A stretch of 64,000 nt of DNA from Flavobacterium sp. ACAM 123 (lineage in GTDB: Bacteria > Bacteroidota > Bacteroidia > Flavobacteriales > Flavobacteriaceae): positions 1 through 64,000 of the forward strand of contig NZ_AJXL01000002.1 of assembly GCF_000264055.1 (NCBI RefSeq), in the 5' to 3' direction. Positions 1 through 9,041 of the stretch are shown here, one piece after another. Position 1 is the first letter of the stretch; every line of letters starts with the position of its first letter. Position numbers and translations under genes: made by a program. A model generated the notes under the pieces. That model was not told the origin of the DNA. It ran no database searches and saw only the letters and a list, made by a program, of their open reading frames with translations.

Positions 1-74
1 ATAAGTAAAGGCTTTTTTTTGTATTTATTTCTGAACTCTTTTATTTGTGCTGTATTTAACTGCGTACTTTATTT

Positions 75-82
75 TATCTTTG
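75..82 (+). promoter_or_regulatory. Candidate -7 promoter element (TATCTTTG) of ruvB
   Basis: The octamer matches the Bacteroidota -7 consensus TAnnTTTG. It ends only 4 bases before the ruvB ATG at 87, so transcription would begin at or next to the start codon and the mRNA would be nearly leaderless. No well-spaced -33 TTTG was found (the nearest, at 44-47, is too far upstream). Confidence 0.5.
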
Positions 83-86
83 TTAC

Positions 87-1109
87 ATGAATGAAAATTT
101 AGATCCAACAGCGGGTGGTTATAATTCTGAAGAATTAGATCTCGAAAAAAAATTGCGGCCTTTATCTTTCGATGACTTTGCGGGTCAGGATCAGATATTA
201 GAAAACCTTAAAGTTTTCGTTGAGGCTGCAAATCAAAGAAACGAAGCGTTAGATCATACTCTTTTCCATGGACCACCTGGTTTAGGAAAAACGACTTTGG
301 CTAATATTTTAGCTAATGAACTTCAGGTGGGGATAAAAATTACTTCGGGACCTGTTCTTGATAAACCTGGCGATTTAGCTGGTCTATTAACAAACTTAGA
401 GGAAAGAGACGTTCTTTTTATAGATGAAATACATCGTTTAAGCCCTATCGTTGAGGAGTATTTGTACTCTGCGATGGAGGACTTCAAGATTGACATAATG
501 ATTGAATCTGGGCCAAATGCGAGAACAGTTCAGCTCAATCTTAATCCATTTACTCTTATTGGAGCAACTACAAGGTCTGGATTACTTACAGCACCAATGC
601 GTGCACGTTTTGGGATATCGTCTCGGTTGCAGTATTATACTGCTGAATTGTTGACTACAATTGTCGAAAGAAGCGCGTCAATACTGAAAATGCCAATTTC
701 ATTGGAAGCCGCAATCGAAATTGCTGGAAGAAGCAGGGGAACGCCTAGAATCGCCAACGCTTTATTACGTCGTGTACGTGATTTTGCTCAAATTAAGGGA
801 AATGGAACAATAGACATTGAAATTTCTAGATATGCGCTGAAAGCGTTAAATGTTGATGCGCATGGTCTGGATGAAATGGACAATAAAATTTTGACGACCA
901 TTATCGATAAATTTAAAGGAGGGCCTGTTGGTTTATCTACTTTGGCAACTGCCGTATCAGAAAGCAGTGAAACAATTGAAGAGGTATATGAACCATTCCT
1001 GATTCAGGAAGGTTTTATTATGAGAACACCTAGGGGGAGAGAAGTTACCGATAAAGCTTATAGGCATCTTGGTAAAATTAACACGAATATTCAAGGAGGT
1101 TTGTTTTAA
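87..1109 (+). CDS. ruvB: Holliday junction branch migration DNA helicase RuvB
   Basis: RuvB is the hexameric AAA+ motor that drives branch migration of Holliday junctions together with RuvA. The 340-residue length is normal for the family. Walker [10 protein letters not shown] is at residues 62-70, Walker B with the DEIH box is near 110-116, and a GATTRSG sensor segment follows. The C-terminal winged-helix part contains the [10 protein letters not shown] stretch typical of RuvB and ends in a conserved [10 protein letters not shown] segment. Its partner ruvA lies about 10 kb downstream (11417), not adjacent. Start at the ATG just after a TAnnTTTG promoter. Identification is secure. Confidence 0.98.
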   Translation: MNENLDPTAGGYNSEELDLEKKLRPLSFDDFAGQDQILENLKVFVEAANQRNEALDHTLFHGPPGLGKTTLANILANELQVGIKITSGPVLDKPGDLAGLLTNLEERDVLFIDEIHRLSPIVEEYLYSAMEDFKIDIMIESGPNARTVQLNLNPFTLIGATTRSGLLTAPMRARFGISSRLQYYTAELLTTIVERSASILKMPISLEAAIEIAGRSRGTPRIANALLRRVRDFAQIKGNGTIDIEISRYALKALNVDAHGLDEMDNKILTTIIDKFKGGPVGLSTLATAVSESSETIEEVYEPFLIQEGFIMRTPRGREVTDKAYRHLGKINTNIQGGLF

Positions 1110-1204
1110 ACTGACAACGGGTCTTTGGTTATAATTATATAGTTATTCAGTCGAAATCGAAATATACGCAATTTATTAAATCCGAAGCGAAACGGCTCGG
1201 ATTT

Positions 1205-2065
1205 TTGTCTTGTGGTGTTTCTAAAGCTGGATTTCTTGAAGAAGAAGCTCCTAGATTAGAGATTTGGCTGAACAAGAACAAGAACGGGCAAATGTCCTAT
1301 ATGGAAAATCATTTTGACAAGCGTTTAAATCCTACCTTATTGGTTGAAGATGCTAAAAGTGTGGTCTCTTTGTTGCTGAATTATTATCCGGAGCAAAAAC
1401 AAAATGACGAGGCTTATAAGATTTCTAAATATGCTTATGGCGCGGATTATCATCAGGTAATCATAGGTAAGCTTAAAGAATTGTTGTTTTCTATTCAAGA
1501 AACGATAGGTGAAGTTTCTGGTCGGGCGTTTGTGGATTCTGCTCCAGTTTTAGAAAAAGCTTGGGCTGCCAAAAGTGGTTTAGGATGGATCGGGAAAAAT
1601 AGTAACCTTTTAACTCAAAAAGTAGGCTCGTTCTATTTCATTGCAGAACTCGTTATCGATTTAGATTTGGACTATGATTATGCAACAACGGATCATTGTG
1701 GTACTTGTACTGCCTGTATTGATGCCTGTCCTACTCAGGCTATAGTCGCTCCTTATATAGTCGATGGAAATAAGTGTATTTCTTATTTTACCATAGAATT
1801 AAAAGAAAGTATTCCACAGGAGATGAGAGGCCATTTCGAGGATTGGGCTTTTGGTTGCGACATATGTCAAGACGTCTGTCCGTGGAATAAATTCTCTAAA
1901 CCACACAATGAGCCGTTGCTCAACCCTAATCCAGATTTATTATCGATGAATAGAAAAGATTGGGACGAAATCACAGAAGAAACTTTCAGGGCGGTCTTCA
2001 AGGATTCGCCTCTTAAAAGAGCGAAATTTTCAGGGTTGAAACGTAATATCAATTTTTTAAAATAA
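1205..2065 (+). CDS. queG: Epoxyqueuosine reductase QueG (start uncertain)
   Basis: QueG reduces epoxyqueuosine to queuosine in tRNA using cobalamin and two 4Fe-4S clusters. Counted from the TTG at 1205, the ferredoxin-type cysteines are at 165/168/171/175 and 218/221/225, with C191 between. The central region [20 protein letters not shown] is typical of the family. The same frame stays open upstream to a TGA near 1111 and encodes family-like residues ([19 protein letters not shown]) from about 1157, so the true protein is about 20 residues longer than the TTG start gives. No ATG, GTG or TTG exists at the expected position; codons there read ATA-GTT-ATT (1139-1147). Either a rare ATT/ATA start is used or the start was lost. 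The rest of the gene is intact. Confidence 0.9.
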   Translation: MSCGVSKAGFLEEEAPRLEIWLNKNKNGQMSYMENHFDKRLNPTLLVEDAKSVVSLLLNYYPEQKQNDEAYKISKYAYGADYHQVIIGKLKELLFSIQETIGEVSGRAFVDSAPVLEKAWAAKSGLGWIGKNSNLLTQKVGSFYFIAELVIDLDLDYDYATTDHCGTCTACIDACPTQAIVAPYIVDGNKCISYFTIELKESIPQEMRGHFEDWAFGCDICQDVCPWNKFSKPHNEPLLNPNPDLLSMNRKDWDEITEETFRAVFKDSPLKRAKFSGLKRNINFLK

Positions 2066-2620
2066 TTTTTGATGTTCCTTTTTTTAGGGATGATTCTCTT
2101 GGAATAACAGTAGTTTCCAGTAAAATCGTTCTGGGGATAAAGGGAAGGTCTAATTTATGACAATTCATTTCTTCTAATAAGAGATTAAATGATTCTACGC
2201 CCATTTGATGACTAGGTTGATCTATTTTAAGTGTTTTTGTTAAGGGGCATAATATATCGTGTAATTGCTACAACCAATTACGGCCATTTGTTCCGAAATT
2301 CTGATCCATAGGGTTCTTAAAATAAAAAAGCGCTTCCGCTATGATGAAATATGTGATTGCAAATACTCTATTATAACTCTAGACTCAAGAGCAATACCAA
2401 ACAAATATATGTTTTAGTTCAAGGGTTTCTGGTGAAATTTGTGTAATAATGCTGCTTCTTTCATGATTAGATACGTGTTAGTGAGTATATAGCAAGGTAC
2501 GTTGGTCAATAAAGATATTGGAATCCTTTATTCTTTCCTATCACTTATGTAGCGGTCAGTGGTATTTTGTCTGTTTGTTTTGGGCAAAGTCTATATTCGG
2601 CTTATAAGGCAGTATTATAT
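2066..2620 (-). pseudogene. Decayed LacI-family transcriptional regulator (C-terminal remnant)
   Basis: Reading leftward, 2222 to about 2080 encodes DQPSHQMGVESFNLLLEEMN and, after a few residues, RTILLETTVIPRESS. This is the C-terminal signature of LacI/PurR-type regulators of Bacteroidota. Just upstream, QMAVIGCSNYTIYYAP joins this frame only after a one-base shift in a run of C near 2248. A third piece (AEALFYFKNPMDQN, about 2305-2345) needs another shift. Further upstream, to about 3000, stops occur in every frame and only scattered similarity is visible. The original gene would have been divergent from susC and was presumably its local repressor or activator; that role is inference. Confidence 0.7.
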
Positions 2621-3120
2621 TATTTGCACTTACGCCGCATTCGGCCAATAGCACTAATCCTGTTTTCAAAAAGACAGAGGATATTATCAGGTTCTTATTT
2701 ATGGATTCAGATTCTTAAAGTACACCGGTACTATTTTGCAATATAGTATGTTGCTTTTATCAATCAGTCAGAAGTTAGAAAACATTATGTAAATTCCGTC
2801 GGTTAGTAATATAATGACTAAAGAACAGAAAAGAGGTTTTTTATTGCCACTGATTCTCCCCCAAATTGCATTTCTATTTAAGGTAATCGGGACTATTGTA
2901 TTTTAAGTGATGGAAAGTTCGTGATAAATATTTCATTGAAACAGCTAAACGGATTCAGTAGTAAGTAGGTCTTGTTAAATTGACTATCGTTTTTTAGTAA
3001 AACCGTATTTAAATAGCATAAAAGCATCTTTTTTCTATATTTATTATGTTTTATGTAAATTAAAAATTAAATTTTTATGGTATTGATTTTAATTTTGAAA
3101 CTTTTTTTATAATCGCAATC
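2621..3120. other. Non-coding stretch between lacI remnant and susC promoter
   Basis: About 500 bases with no open frame of useful length on either strand. It is where the N-terminal half of the LacI-type gene would be expected. I see short coding-like scraps on the minus strand but nothing I can assign. Confidence 0.5.
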
Positions 3121-3135
3121 GTTGTAGTTAACAAC
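3121..3135. promoter_or_regulatory. Inverted repeat upstream of susC, possible operator
   Basis: GTTGT-AGTTA-ACAAC is a 5-5-5 inverted repeat lying about 30 bases upstream of the susC -7 element. That is a plausible place for a LacI-type operator, but the regulator gene next door is dead and the match is short. Confidence 0.25.
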
Positions 3136-3162
3136 TTCTTAAAACTGTGTTAAAATTTTTAC

Positions 3163-3170
3163 TAAGTTTG
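3163..3170 (+). promoter_or_regulatory. Candidate -7 promoter element (TAAGTTTG) of susC
   Basis: Matches the Bacteroidota TAnnTTTG consensus exactly, 48 bases before the susC ATG, leaving an AT-rich leader of about 40 bases. No clear -33 TTTG is seen at the usual spacing. Confidence 0.55.
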
Positions 3171-3218
3171 TTCCTACTAAAAACCAAACCAAATTATTAA
3201 TTAATTTATTTATTACGT

Positions 3219-6200
3219 ATGAAAAATAGTCTAACCAAAGGCTTGATTATGTTTCTAACAATACTTTGTACAAGTTTGACCTATTCGCAACAGGTGACTG
3301 GTACGGTATCAGATTCGAATGGACCGCTCCCAGGAGCATCTGTTTTAGTAAAGGGAACAACAAATGGAGCGCAAACTGATCCAGATGGTAAATTTACCAT
3401 TAAAATTACGGGTTCAAATGCCGTTTTAATTTTCACTTATATTGGCCTTGAAACGCAAGAAGTGAATACCGCAGGAAAAAATGTTATCAATGTAACATTG
3501 AAAAGTGATTCTGCCGAGCTACAAGAGGTAGTAGTAGTAGGTTACGGAGTTAAAAAGAAAAGTTTAGTTACAGGTTCAATTTCTAGCATTAGCTCAAAAC
3601 AGATTGAAAGTAGCTCAAATGCAAGGGTAGAACAAGTTCTTCAAGGTAGAACATCAGGTGTAACTGTAGTGTCTTCTTCAGGATCGCCGGGTTCTGGTGC
3701 AAAAGTGAGAATTAGAGGTGCTGGATCTAACGGAAATTCTGATCCATTATATATCGTTGATGGAATGAAAGTGAGTACTATTGAAAACCTCGCTCCTAGT
3801 GATATTGCTAACGTAGAAGTATTAAAAGATGCTGCATCAGCAGCAATTTATGGTACAGAAGGAGCAAATGGAGTAGTTATCATTACTACTAAGCAAGGTA
3901 AAGTGGGTGACATCGTTGTCAGCTACAACTCCCAATTTACTACGCAATCAGTTAGGACTAAAATGGAACTAATGGATGCGTCGCAGTTTGTTACTTATTT
4001 TAATGAAGCAGGTAATGCTGCAATAGTTGACAATGGGATAAATACTAACTGGATCGATGAAACTTTTCAAAATGCATTTGCTCAACGTCATGATCTTAGC
4101 ATTTCTGGGGCTTCAGAAAGAACAAATTATTATTTGTCTGGAACTTTTCTTAATCAAGAAGGTATTATTGGAGGTGCTGATTCTGCATACAAAAGATACA
4201 CCTTGAGAACAAACATTAAAAGTCAAGTTAAGGATTGGTTAGAAGTTGGTGCAAATATTTCCTATTCAAATACAGGTTCTTCACCAATTTCTGAAGATGA
4301 TTCAACTGGAGGTGTTGTTAATCACTTATTAATTATAGATCCATTGACCCCTGTATTTTATAATGGCGCTTTGCCACAAAGAGCAATAGACGGAGTTACT
4401 GCCGGAACAGCAATGGTTGACTCTAACGGCAATGTTTATGGATATCCTACCTATTCAAATGGAGAAGTGATGAATCCAGTTGCAGAAACAAACTATAGAT
4501 TTAGAGGTAATATTGATACTGACAGGATGTTATCAACAGTATATGCTAAACTTACATTAGCTGAAGGCTTATCTGTGACTTCAAGGTTAGGATACGAAAG
4601 ATCAAATTCAATTGATAGTAGATGGAATCCGATTTACTATATAACATCAGAGGCTCAAAACTCATCAGTAACTTTAAGAAATAATATTTCTAGAAATTCA
4701 AGGTGGTTATGGGAAAATTTTGCTAGTTATACAAAAGATGTTGGAAAACATAACTTCACAGGTTTATTGGGGTATTCAGCTGAAAAAAGAAAGAACCCTT
4801 ATTATTCTTTAAAAGGTTCAGAAGTTCCATTGCAGTCAGAAGAATTCGCTTATTTCGATTTTACAAATAGAGATAATGATGTCATTGGTGGAAACATATA
4901 TCAAAAAAACATGAATTCTGTTTTCGGAAGATTATCATATGATTATAATGGAAAGTATCTTTTAGAAGGGTCTATAAGATATGACGAGTCTAGTGTATTT
5001 CCAAAATCGCAAAAAGGAGGTTACTTTCCTGCTGTATCCACAGGATGGGTTATTTCAAAAGAAGACTTTTGGAATACTGATTCAAAAATCAGTTACTTAA
5101 AGCTAAGAGGAAGTTGGGGACAAAATGGTAGTGACGCGAATTTAGCAGGAAATGGAGACATCCAAGTTTACAAAACAGTAGATGGTGCTGCTTCAGTGGT
5201 TTATGAAGGAGTTAGTGGGGTAACACCTGGTGATCTTGCCAATCCTAAATTAACATGGGAACGTTCAGAACAAATAGATTTAGGAGTCGATTTAACAGCT
5301 TTTAACGGAAAATTAAATTTCACAGCAGACTATTACAAAAAAACAACAAGAGACTTAATTATTCCTGATGGAAATATTATAGCTCCTCCGTCTTTAGGAC
5401 AAACAGTTGGAGCTATTAATGGCGGAACAGTTGAAAATAAAGGATTAGAATTTGAAGTTGGTTATTCTGATAAAACTCAAGGTGGTTTACAATACGGTAT
5501 CAACCTAAATCTTTCGACTTTAAAAAATAAGGTTACAGAAATAATAGTTCCTGCTGCTTTAGTGGGTGCCGGTGCACCACAAAACAATGACGGCGTAACT
5601 CGTTTTGAACAAGGATTCCCTCTATGGTATTTTTATGGATACAAAACTGATGGAATTGATCCTGCAACAGGCAAAGTGATAAAGGTTGACACCGATGGGG
5701 TTCCGGGAATTACTTCTAATGATAAAACAATAATTGGCTCTCCTCAACCAAATTTACTTTTTGGAGGAAGTTTTAATATGTCTTACAAAGGCTTCGATTT
5801 CAATCTTATGTTTCAAGGAACACAGGGTAATGAGATTTTTGCAGCTTACCACCAACCATCAAGACCTATCACTAATAAACCTGTCGAATTTTTCAACGAT
5901 AGATGGGTATCAGGAAGGACAGATGCGAAATATCCTGGTGCAGCAAATGTAATAGAGTCGTATGATACTGATTTAATGGTGCAAGATGGTTCTTACCTGA
6001 GAATCAAACAAATTCAAGTTGGATATAACTTCTCTAAAGATTTAGTTCAAACATTGAAATTGCGAAAATTAAGATTATACTTGTCATTAGATGACTACTT
6101 TACATTTACTAAGTACAGGGGTTTAGATCCAGAATCTGGAAGTTTTGCTGACAATAGCATAGGAGTTGATAGAGGATTTTATCCTATTCCCGCAAAAGCA

Positions 6201-6227
6201 TTATTAGGATTATCACTAGAGTTTTAA
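3219..6227 (+). CDS. SusC/RagA-family TonB-linked outer membrane transporter
   Basis: SusC-type proteins are TonB-dependent outer-membrane channels that import oligosaccharides or peptides captured by a SusD lipoprotein. The 1002-residue protein starts with a signal peptide (residues 1-23, ending TYSQ). A CarboxypepD_reg-like beta-sandwich follows (about 24-105), then a TonB-box-like run of valines ending VVGYG, a plug domain with the RIRGAGSNGNSDPLYIVDG segment, and a long beta-barrel ending in an aromatic F. The susD gene follows after 21 bases. The neighbours that would normally reveal the substrate are decayed: a LacI-type regulator upstream and a trehalase-like remnant downstream, so an alpha-glucoside such as trehalose or maltose is only a guess. 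The frame is intact. Confidence 0.95.
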   Translation: MKNSLTKGLIMFLTILCTSLTYSQQVTGTVSDSNGPLPGASVLVKGTTNGAQTDPDGKFTIKITGSNAVLIFTYIGLETQEVNTAGKNVINVTLKSDSAELQEVVVVGYGVKKKSLVTGSISSISSKQIESSSNARVEQVLQGRTSGVTVVSSSGSPGSGAKVRIRGAGSNGNSDPLYIVDGMKVSTIENLAPSDIANVEVLKDAASAAIYGTEGANGVVIITTKQGKVGDIVVSYNSQFTTQSVRTKMELMDASQFVTYFNEAGNAAIVDNGINTNWIDETFQNAFAQRHDLSISGASERTNYYLSGTFLNQEGIIGGADSAYKRYTLRTNIKSQVKDWLEVGANISYSNTGSSPISEDDSTGGVVNHLLIIDPLTPVFYNGALPQRAIDGVTAGTAMVDSNGNVYGYPTYSNGEVMNPVAETNYRFRGNIDTDRMLSTVYAKLTLAEGLSVTSRLGYERSNSIDSRWNPIYYITSEAQNSSVTLRNNISRNSRWLWENFASYTKDVGKHNFTGLLGYSAEKRKNPYYSLKGSEVPLQSEEFAYFDFTNRDNDVIGGNIYQKNMNSVFGRLSYDYNGKYLLEGSIRYDESSVFPKSQKGGYFPAVSTGWVISKEDFWNTDSKISYLKLRGSWGQNGSDANLAGNGDIQVYKTVDGAASVVYEGVSGVTPGDLANPKLTWERSEQIDLGVDLTAFNGKLNFTADYYKKTTRDLIIPDGNIIAPPSLGQTVGAINGGTVENKGLEFEVGYSDKTQGGLQYGINLNLSTLKNKVTEIIVPAALVGAGAPQNNDGVTRFEQGFPLWYFYGYKTDGIDPATGKVIKVDTDGVPGITSNDKTIIGSPQPNLLFGGSFNMSYKGFDFNLMFQGTQGNEIFAAYHQPSRPITNKPVEFFNDRWVSGRTDAKYPGAANVIESYDTDLMVQDGSYLRIKQIQVGYNFSKDLVQTLKLRKLRLYLSLDDYFTFTKYRGLDPESGSFADNSIGVDRGFYPIPAKALLGLSLEF

Positions 6228-6248
6228 TTAAAAAAACAACAATCAATT

Positions 6249-7781
6249 ATGAAAAAATTAATGTTCGGTACTATAGTTATGCTTTTTATAAGTGTAGGAT
6301 GTAGTAATGATTTTGTGGAAATCGCACCCGTAGGAGTTTTAGAAAGCGATACATTTCTTGATAAGGAAGAAAATGCAGAGCAGGCCCTTATAGGTTTGTA
6401 TGACTTAATGCAATACAATTATGCTAAAGACTGGTCAAGCGCTTATTTTTTAAAGGTGCTACCAGGAGATGAGGCTAATGCAGGAGGAGGTAGTTCTACA
6501 GATCAACCACAACTACAAGATATTGATGATTACACAAACGTGTCTGTATCAAATTCAAGTATCTTGAGTGTTTGGAATCTGTATTATAGAACAATTGCGT
6601 TGTCTAATACAATTATTAATAAGGCTGAAGTAGGGTCCTTAAGTAATAAACAATTTGTTTTAGCTGAGGCTAAATTTATAAGAGCATATTGCTACTTCGA
6701 ATTAACCACTATGTGGGGTGACGTTCCTTTGCGTTTAACAAACCCAACAGAGTTGAATGCGAAGGCCTTCGGGTTAGTAAAAAGTCCAAGAGCTACTATT
6801 TATGCACAAGTAAAAAAAGATTTGATAGATGCTATCGCTGGTTTACCAGCTAGAGGAGCTGTTAAACAAAGTTTTAGAGTTTCAAATGCTACAGCTCAAG
6901 CCTTGTTGGGTAAAGTATTAGTTTTTGAAGGAAAATATTCCGAGGCTATTCCTTATCTGGCGGCAGTTATTTCAAATCCAGCCTACGGACTAGAGACGAG
7001 TTCTGCAGATGTATGGTCAGTAAAATCAGAGTTTGGTAAAGAATCTTTGTTTGAGTTAGGTTATATTTCTACTAAAGGATATGACTGGGGTAATGTTGTT
7101 TGGGGAGGGCGAATGGAAAGCAATTTACATGTTCAATTAATGGGACCTCGAGGAGATGGAGTTTTTAATCTAAAAGGTACAGGACTTATTAATGGATGGG
7201 GATTTAATCTCCCTACAGCTAAAATTGTCAATGCGTTTCAAGCAGAAGGTGATGTAAATAGAAAAGCAGCCACTTTAATGACTGAAGCTGAACTTGTAGC
7301 TAAAGGAGGAGGTAGAACTGGTTTGCCTTGGGATTATCAAGGTGCTATTAGAACAAAATATGCTACTCGTACTTCTGATACAAATGAAGCTGGAATTCAA
7401 GAGTTGAACTACACAACAAACTGGAGATTGTTAAGGTACTCAGAAGTTTTATTATTAGCTGCTGAGGCTTATAACAAAGCGACTCCAAACGGAGATGCTC
7501 AAGCGAGAATCGAATTAAATAAAGTGCGAAAAAGAGCAGGTTTGACAGATGTGTCACCAGCACTTAGTGGAACAGCTTTATTTGATGCTATTGCTAACGA
7601 AAAGTTTTTAGAACTTGCCTTTGAAGGTCAACGTTTTTGGGATCTAGTAAGATGGGGTAAGGCTGGTACTGAATTAGCGGGTACGGGTTACACAGCAAAA
7701 AACAATCTGTTTCCTATTCCAATTAATGAAATTAATTTGAATGATGCTCTAACTAATGCAGATCAGAACCCAGGGTACTAG
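6249..7781 (+). CDS. SusD/RagB-family nutrient-binding outer membrane lipoprotein
   Basis: SusD-type lipoproteins cap the SusC channel and bind the incoming glycan or peptide. The protein is 510 residues with a lipoprotein signal; the lipidated cysteine is residue 18 (ISVGC). Typical family segments are the YDLMQYNY region near the N-terminus, AEAKFIRAYCYFEL in the TPR part, and the C-terminal LAFEGQRFWDLVRWGKA followed by LFPIPINEINLN. It follows susC by 21 bases and is closed by a strong hairpin terminator, so the operon is just two genes with no SusE-like protein or hydrolase. Confidence 0.95.
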   Translation: MKKLMFGTIVMLFISVGCSNDFVEIAPVGVLESDTFLDKEENAEQALIGLYDLMQYNYAKDWSSAYFLKVLPGDEANAGGGSSTDQPQLQDIDDYTNVSVSNSSILSVWNLYYRTIALSNTIINKAEVGSLSNKQFVLAEAKFIRAYCYFELTTMWGDVPLRLTNPTELNAKAFGLVKSPRATIYAQVKKDLIDAIAGLPARGAVKQSFRVSNATAQALLGKVLVFEGKYSEAIPYLAAVISNPAYGLETSSADVWSVKSEFGKESLFELGYISTKGYDWGNVVWGGRMESNLHVQLMGPRGDGVFNLKGTGLINGWGFNLPTAKIVNAFQAEGDVNRKAATLMTEAELVAKGGGRTGLPWDYQGAIRTKYATRTSDTNEAGIQELNYTTNWRLLRYSEVLLLAAEAYNKATPNGDAQARIELNKVRKRAGLTDVSPALSGTALFDAIANEKFLELAFEGQRFWDLVRWGKAGTELAGTGYTAKNNLFPIPINEINLNDALTNADQNPGY

Positions 7782-7802
7782 TAATTAGATTAAATAGTAA
7801 TA

Positions 7803-7834
7803 AAAATCAACGTCGTGAGGCGTTGATTTTTTTT
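7803..7834 (+). terminator. Rho-independent terminator of susC-susD
   Basis: Ten-base stem AAAATCAACG / CGTTGATTTT with an 8-base loop, followed by a run of T, 22 bases after the susD stop. Confidence 0.85.
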
Positions 7835-7839
7835 GCAGT

Positions 7840-8230
7840 TAAAAGAGTTTTTTGAATTAGTTATTAAGACTCAAAAATAAGCGTCTAATATGATCCTTTT
7901 CAAGGAGTGCCAAGACTGAATAATTATTTGATTGTATCATACTTTGGTGCCAATTCTCTAGAAAAAAGAATGGGATTGAATAAAAATTCTGAATCAGATT
8001 ACTTTAATTGCTCCATTAAAATAAAAGTACTGTATCTATTTACGATTGGTGAAAATTATCAGTTTCTACCTTGAAGTAATTGAGGTTTTATTTTGTAAAT
8101 CTATTCTTAAAGTCGATTTTATCTTTTTTGATGACCTTTTGGCATAATAAGTTGATTCACCTTTTTTGGTTTAAAGTCTAATGCTCTTTCGGTACTTCTT
8201 TTGCCATTTTATTTTGTGTCAGTATGATCT
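7840..8230. other. Gene-free stretch after susD
   Basis: About 390 bases with stops in all frames. It leads into a trehalase-like remnant and may be the eroded upstream part of that gene, but I can recognise nothing specific here. Confidence 0.4.
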
Positions 8231-8379
8231 TTCTCGAGTAGATTCGAACAGAATTCGACTATATCTCTAAAGAAGGATTTGGATGGGTAAATGCATCATA
8301 CCAATATGGTTTGCAAATTTTGAATGATGAATCTAAAGCTAAATTGAATACTGTCGCTTTACCGGAAGATTTGTTTTAA
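8218..8379 (+). pseudogene. Trehalase-like (GH37) C-terminal remnant
   Basis: A 45-codon open stretch (8242-8379) ends EGFGWVNASYQYGLQIL plus about 15 more residues and a stop. The GFGW-(T/V)-N segment is the C-terminal hallmark of family 37 trehalases. Immediately upstream, in a neighbouring frame, QYDLSRVDSN resembles the KYDV region that precedes it, which implies a one-base shift near 8250. Nothing convincing of the several hundred residues upstream survives. Assignment rests on this short motif only. Confidence 0.45.
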
Positions 8380-8453
8380 TCAGTTTTTTCACAAAACAGC
8401 TGTCGTTCGCATGCTATTTTTTTTAACTTTATATTTAATTAAAATTTTTCAAT

Positions 8454-8888
8454 AGGACTGTAAATCAAATATTAAGCGTTAAAGGACGCGATGTTCACTC
8501 CATAGTTTCTAGTATTACGGTTTATGAAGCCTTAAAAGTAATGGGAGAGAAAAATGTTGGTGCTGCTTTGGTCATTGAAGATAATTTACTTTAAGGAGTA
8601 TTATCTGAAAGAGATTATGCCAGAAAAATAGTGTTGAAAAACAAAGCGTCCAAAGATGCTCTTGTACATGAAATTATGGCGCGAGATGTTATTACAGTTA
8701 AACCGACGGATAATCTTGATTATTGATTGGAATTGATGAGTACAAAAAGAATCAGACATTTACCAGTTCTTGAAAACAACGTGGTTTTAGGCATCATTTC
8801 GATAGGAGATGTAGTAAAGTCTATCATAGAAATACAAAAAGAAACAATTCAATATCTGGATTCTTATATCAGTGGGAAAAACGTGTAA
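8454..8888 (+). pseudogene. Dead CBS-domain protein gene (start codon lost, two nonsense codons)
   Basis: One continuous frame of 145 codons encodes a typical two-CBS-domain protein: TVNQILSVKGRDV, then ITVYEALKVMGEKNVGAALV, LSERDYARKIVL, HEIMARDVITVKP, STKRIRHLPVLENN and ISIGDVVKSII. Three lesions break it. The expected ATG before TVNQIL reads AGG (8454-8456), a TAA stands at 8592-8594 where the family has a residue before GVLSERDY, and a TGA stands at 8724-8726 before LELMSTKRIRHLP. There are no frameshifts, so inactivation looks recent. Confidence 0.85.
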
Positions 8889-9009
8889 TTATAAATAGAA
8901 CTGTCAATATAAAGAGTTGCAATTAGTGTAGCTATTCTTTTTACGACCAAAAGACATTTGTTTTTTATAAAAGAATAAGAGAATAGTGCACTTATTAAAG
9001 CAACTCTTA

Positions 9010-9017
9010 TATCTTTG
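9010..9017 (+). promoter_or_regulatory. Candidate -7 promoter element (TATCTTTG) of maeB
   Basis: Exact TAnnTTTG match 25 bases upstream of the maeB ATG at 9042. Its position argues against the TTG at 9015 as start, because that codon lies inside the promoter. Confidence 0.6.
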
Positions 9018-9041
9018 TGCGCTAGAATAAAATCTAAAAAA

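Noticed and set aside
3041-3095. AT-rich near-palindrome AAAAATTAAATTTTT upstream of susC
   Set aside because: Imperfect and expected by chance in such AT-rich DNA.
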